Position numbers and translations under genes: made by a program. The notes beneath the pieces are model-generated. The model saw nothing but the letters and a program-made list of their open reading frames with translations. It did no database searches and was not told where the DNA came from. Shown here in pieces: positions 63,907 to 64,000 of a stretch of DNA of 64,000 nt. Source of the stretch: Bacteroidota bacterium. GTDB lineage: Bacteria > Bacteroidota > Bacteroidia > JABDFU01. The stretch lies in NCBI GenBank assembly GCA_016183775.1, contig JACPDY010000080.1:1-64000 (forward strand). Reading direction: 5' to 3'. Position 1 is the stretch's first letter. Every line of letters starts with the position of its first letter.

Positions 63907-64000
63907 ATGAAAATTACAAAACTAGCCTTCATTGCACTGGCAAGTGTTATTGTTTTTTCTGTTAGCGCTTTCGCTCAAAAAAACTTTATAAAAGATGCAG
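63907..64000 (+). CDS. 5' end of a secreted protein running off the right edge
   Basis: An ATG at 63907 opens MKITKLAFIALASVIVFSVS, then AFAQKNFIKDA, a textbook signal peptide with cleavage after AFAQ, and the frame stays open to the end of the window. The mature protein cannot be identified. Confidence 0.8.
   Translation, partial: MKITKLAFIALASVIVFSVSAFAQKNFIKDA

Noticed and set aside
1-64000. tRNA, rRNA, tmRNA, riboswitches and intact insertion sequences
   Set aside because: I looked on both strands and recognised none; no cobalamin riboswitch is apparent upstream of the BtuF-like or icmF genes. A covariance-model scan would be needed to exclude small RNAs.

Overview
The window is chromosomal DNA from a member of the Bacteroidota; the class cannot be fixed from this stretch. 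Several independent signs agree. There are promoters of the TTTG-N18/20-TAnnTTTG type, a secreted protein with a gliding-motility/type IX secretion C-terminal domain, a DUF4834 gene beside yfhO, a carbamoyl-phosphate synthase large subunit without the usual C-terminal regulatory domain, TonB-dependent signalling genes, a futalosine-pathway gene (mqnE) and AT-rich intergenic regions carrying families of short repeats. No rRNA, tRNA, CRISPR array or intact insertion sequence was seen.

Layout. 1-2.4 kb: repeat-rich edge with the first codons of a gene leaving the window, then an ECF sigma factor with an anti-sigma factor fused to a TonB-like C-terminal domain. 2.6-5.9 kb: a YfiR-like periplasmic protein, a TPR protein and a HAMP/SpoIIE-type phosphatase. 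5.9-11.7 kb: sugar/cation symporter, FMN reductase, RluF-type pseudouridine synthase, alpha/beta hydrolase and ABC exporter. 11.8-15.3 kb: rpmH (L34) with promoter and terminator, carB, DUF4834. 15.5-21.3 kb: a surface-glycan operon (YfhO, UDP-GlcNAc 2-epimerase, glycosyltransferase, methyltransferase). 22.3-25.6 kb: a fused acyl-CoA mutase of the IcmF type. 25.8-31.2 kb: a SBBP-repeat T9SS protein and a patatin-porin protein. 31.3-36.8 kb: a BtuF-like protein and a TonB receptor/YfiR/histidine kinase/response regulator operon. 37.0-38.8 kb: decayed GyrI-like and toxin-antitoxin genes, a frameshifted VOC gene and dinD. 39.0-44.3 kb: an SMC-like MksF-MksE-MksB operon whose ATPase gene carries a one-base frameshift. 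44.6-50.4 kb: WbqC-like protein, signal peptidase I, desaturase, universal stress protein, K+/H+ antiporter-like protein, MiaE. 50.5-56.3 kb: AddB-like nuclease, OmpA protein, response regulator, mqnE. 56.4-60.9 kb: 3-hydroxybutyryl-CoA dehydrogenase, polyprenyl sugar transferase, a lipoprotein and a sugar dehydrogenase. 61-64 kb: pcm, an outer-membrane barrel protein, smpB and the start of a secreted protein.

The most interesting parts are: (1) the MksBEF/JetABC-like condensin operon, which lacks a neighbouring toprim nuclease (MksG/JetD) and whose ATPase is split by a single-base indel in an A-run; (2) two separate modules that pair a YfiR/DUF4154 periplasmic protein with a two-pass HAMP receptor of different output, a SpoIIE phosphatase in one and a histidine kinase in the other; (3) a gene graveyard at 37.0-37.6 kb; and (4) at least five families of intergenic repeats, including degenerate heptamer arrays and a MITE-like hairpin. 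All function calls rest on reading the protein sequences; no database search was run.
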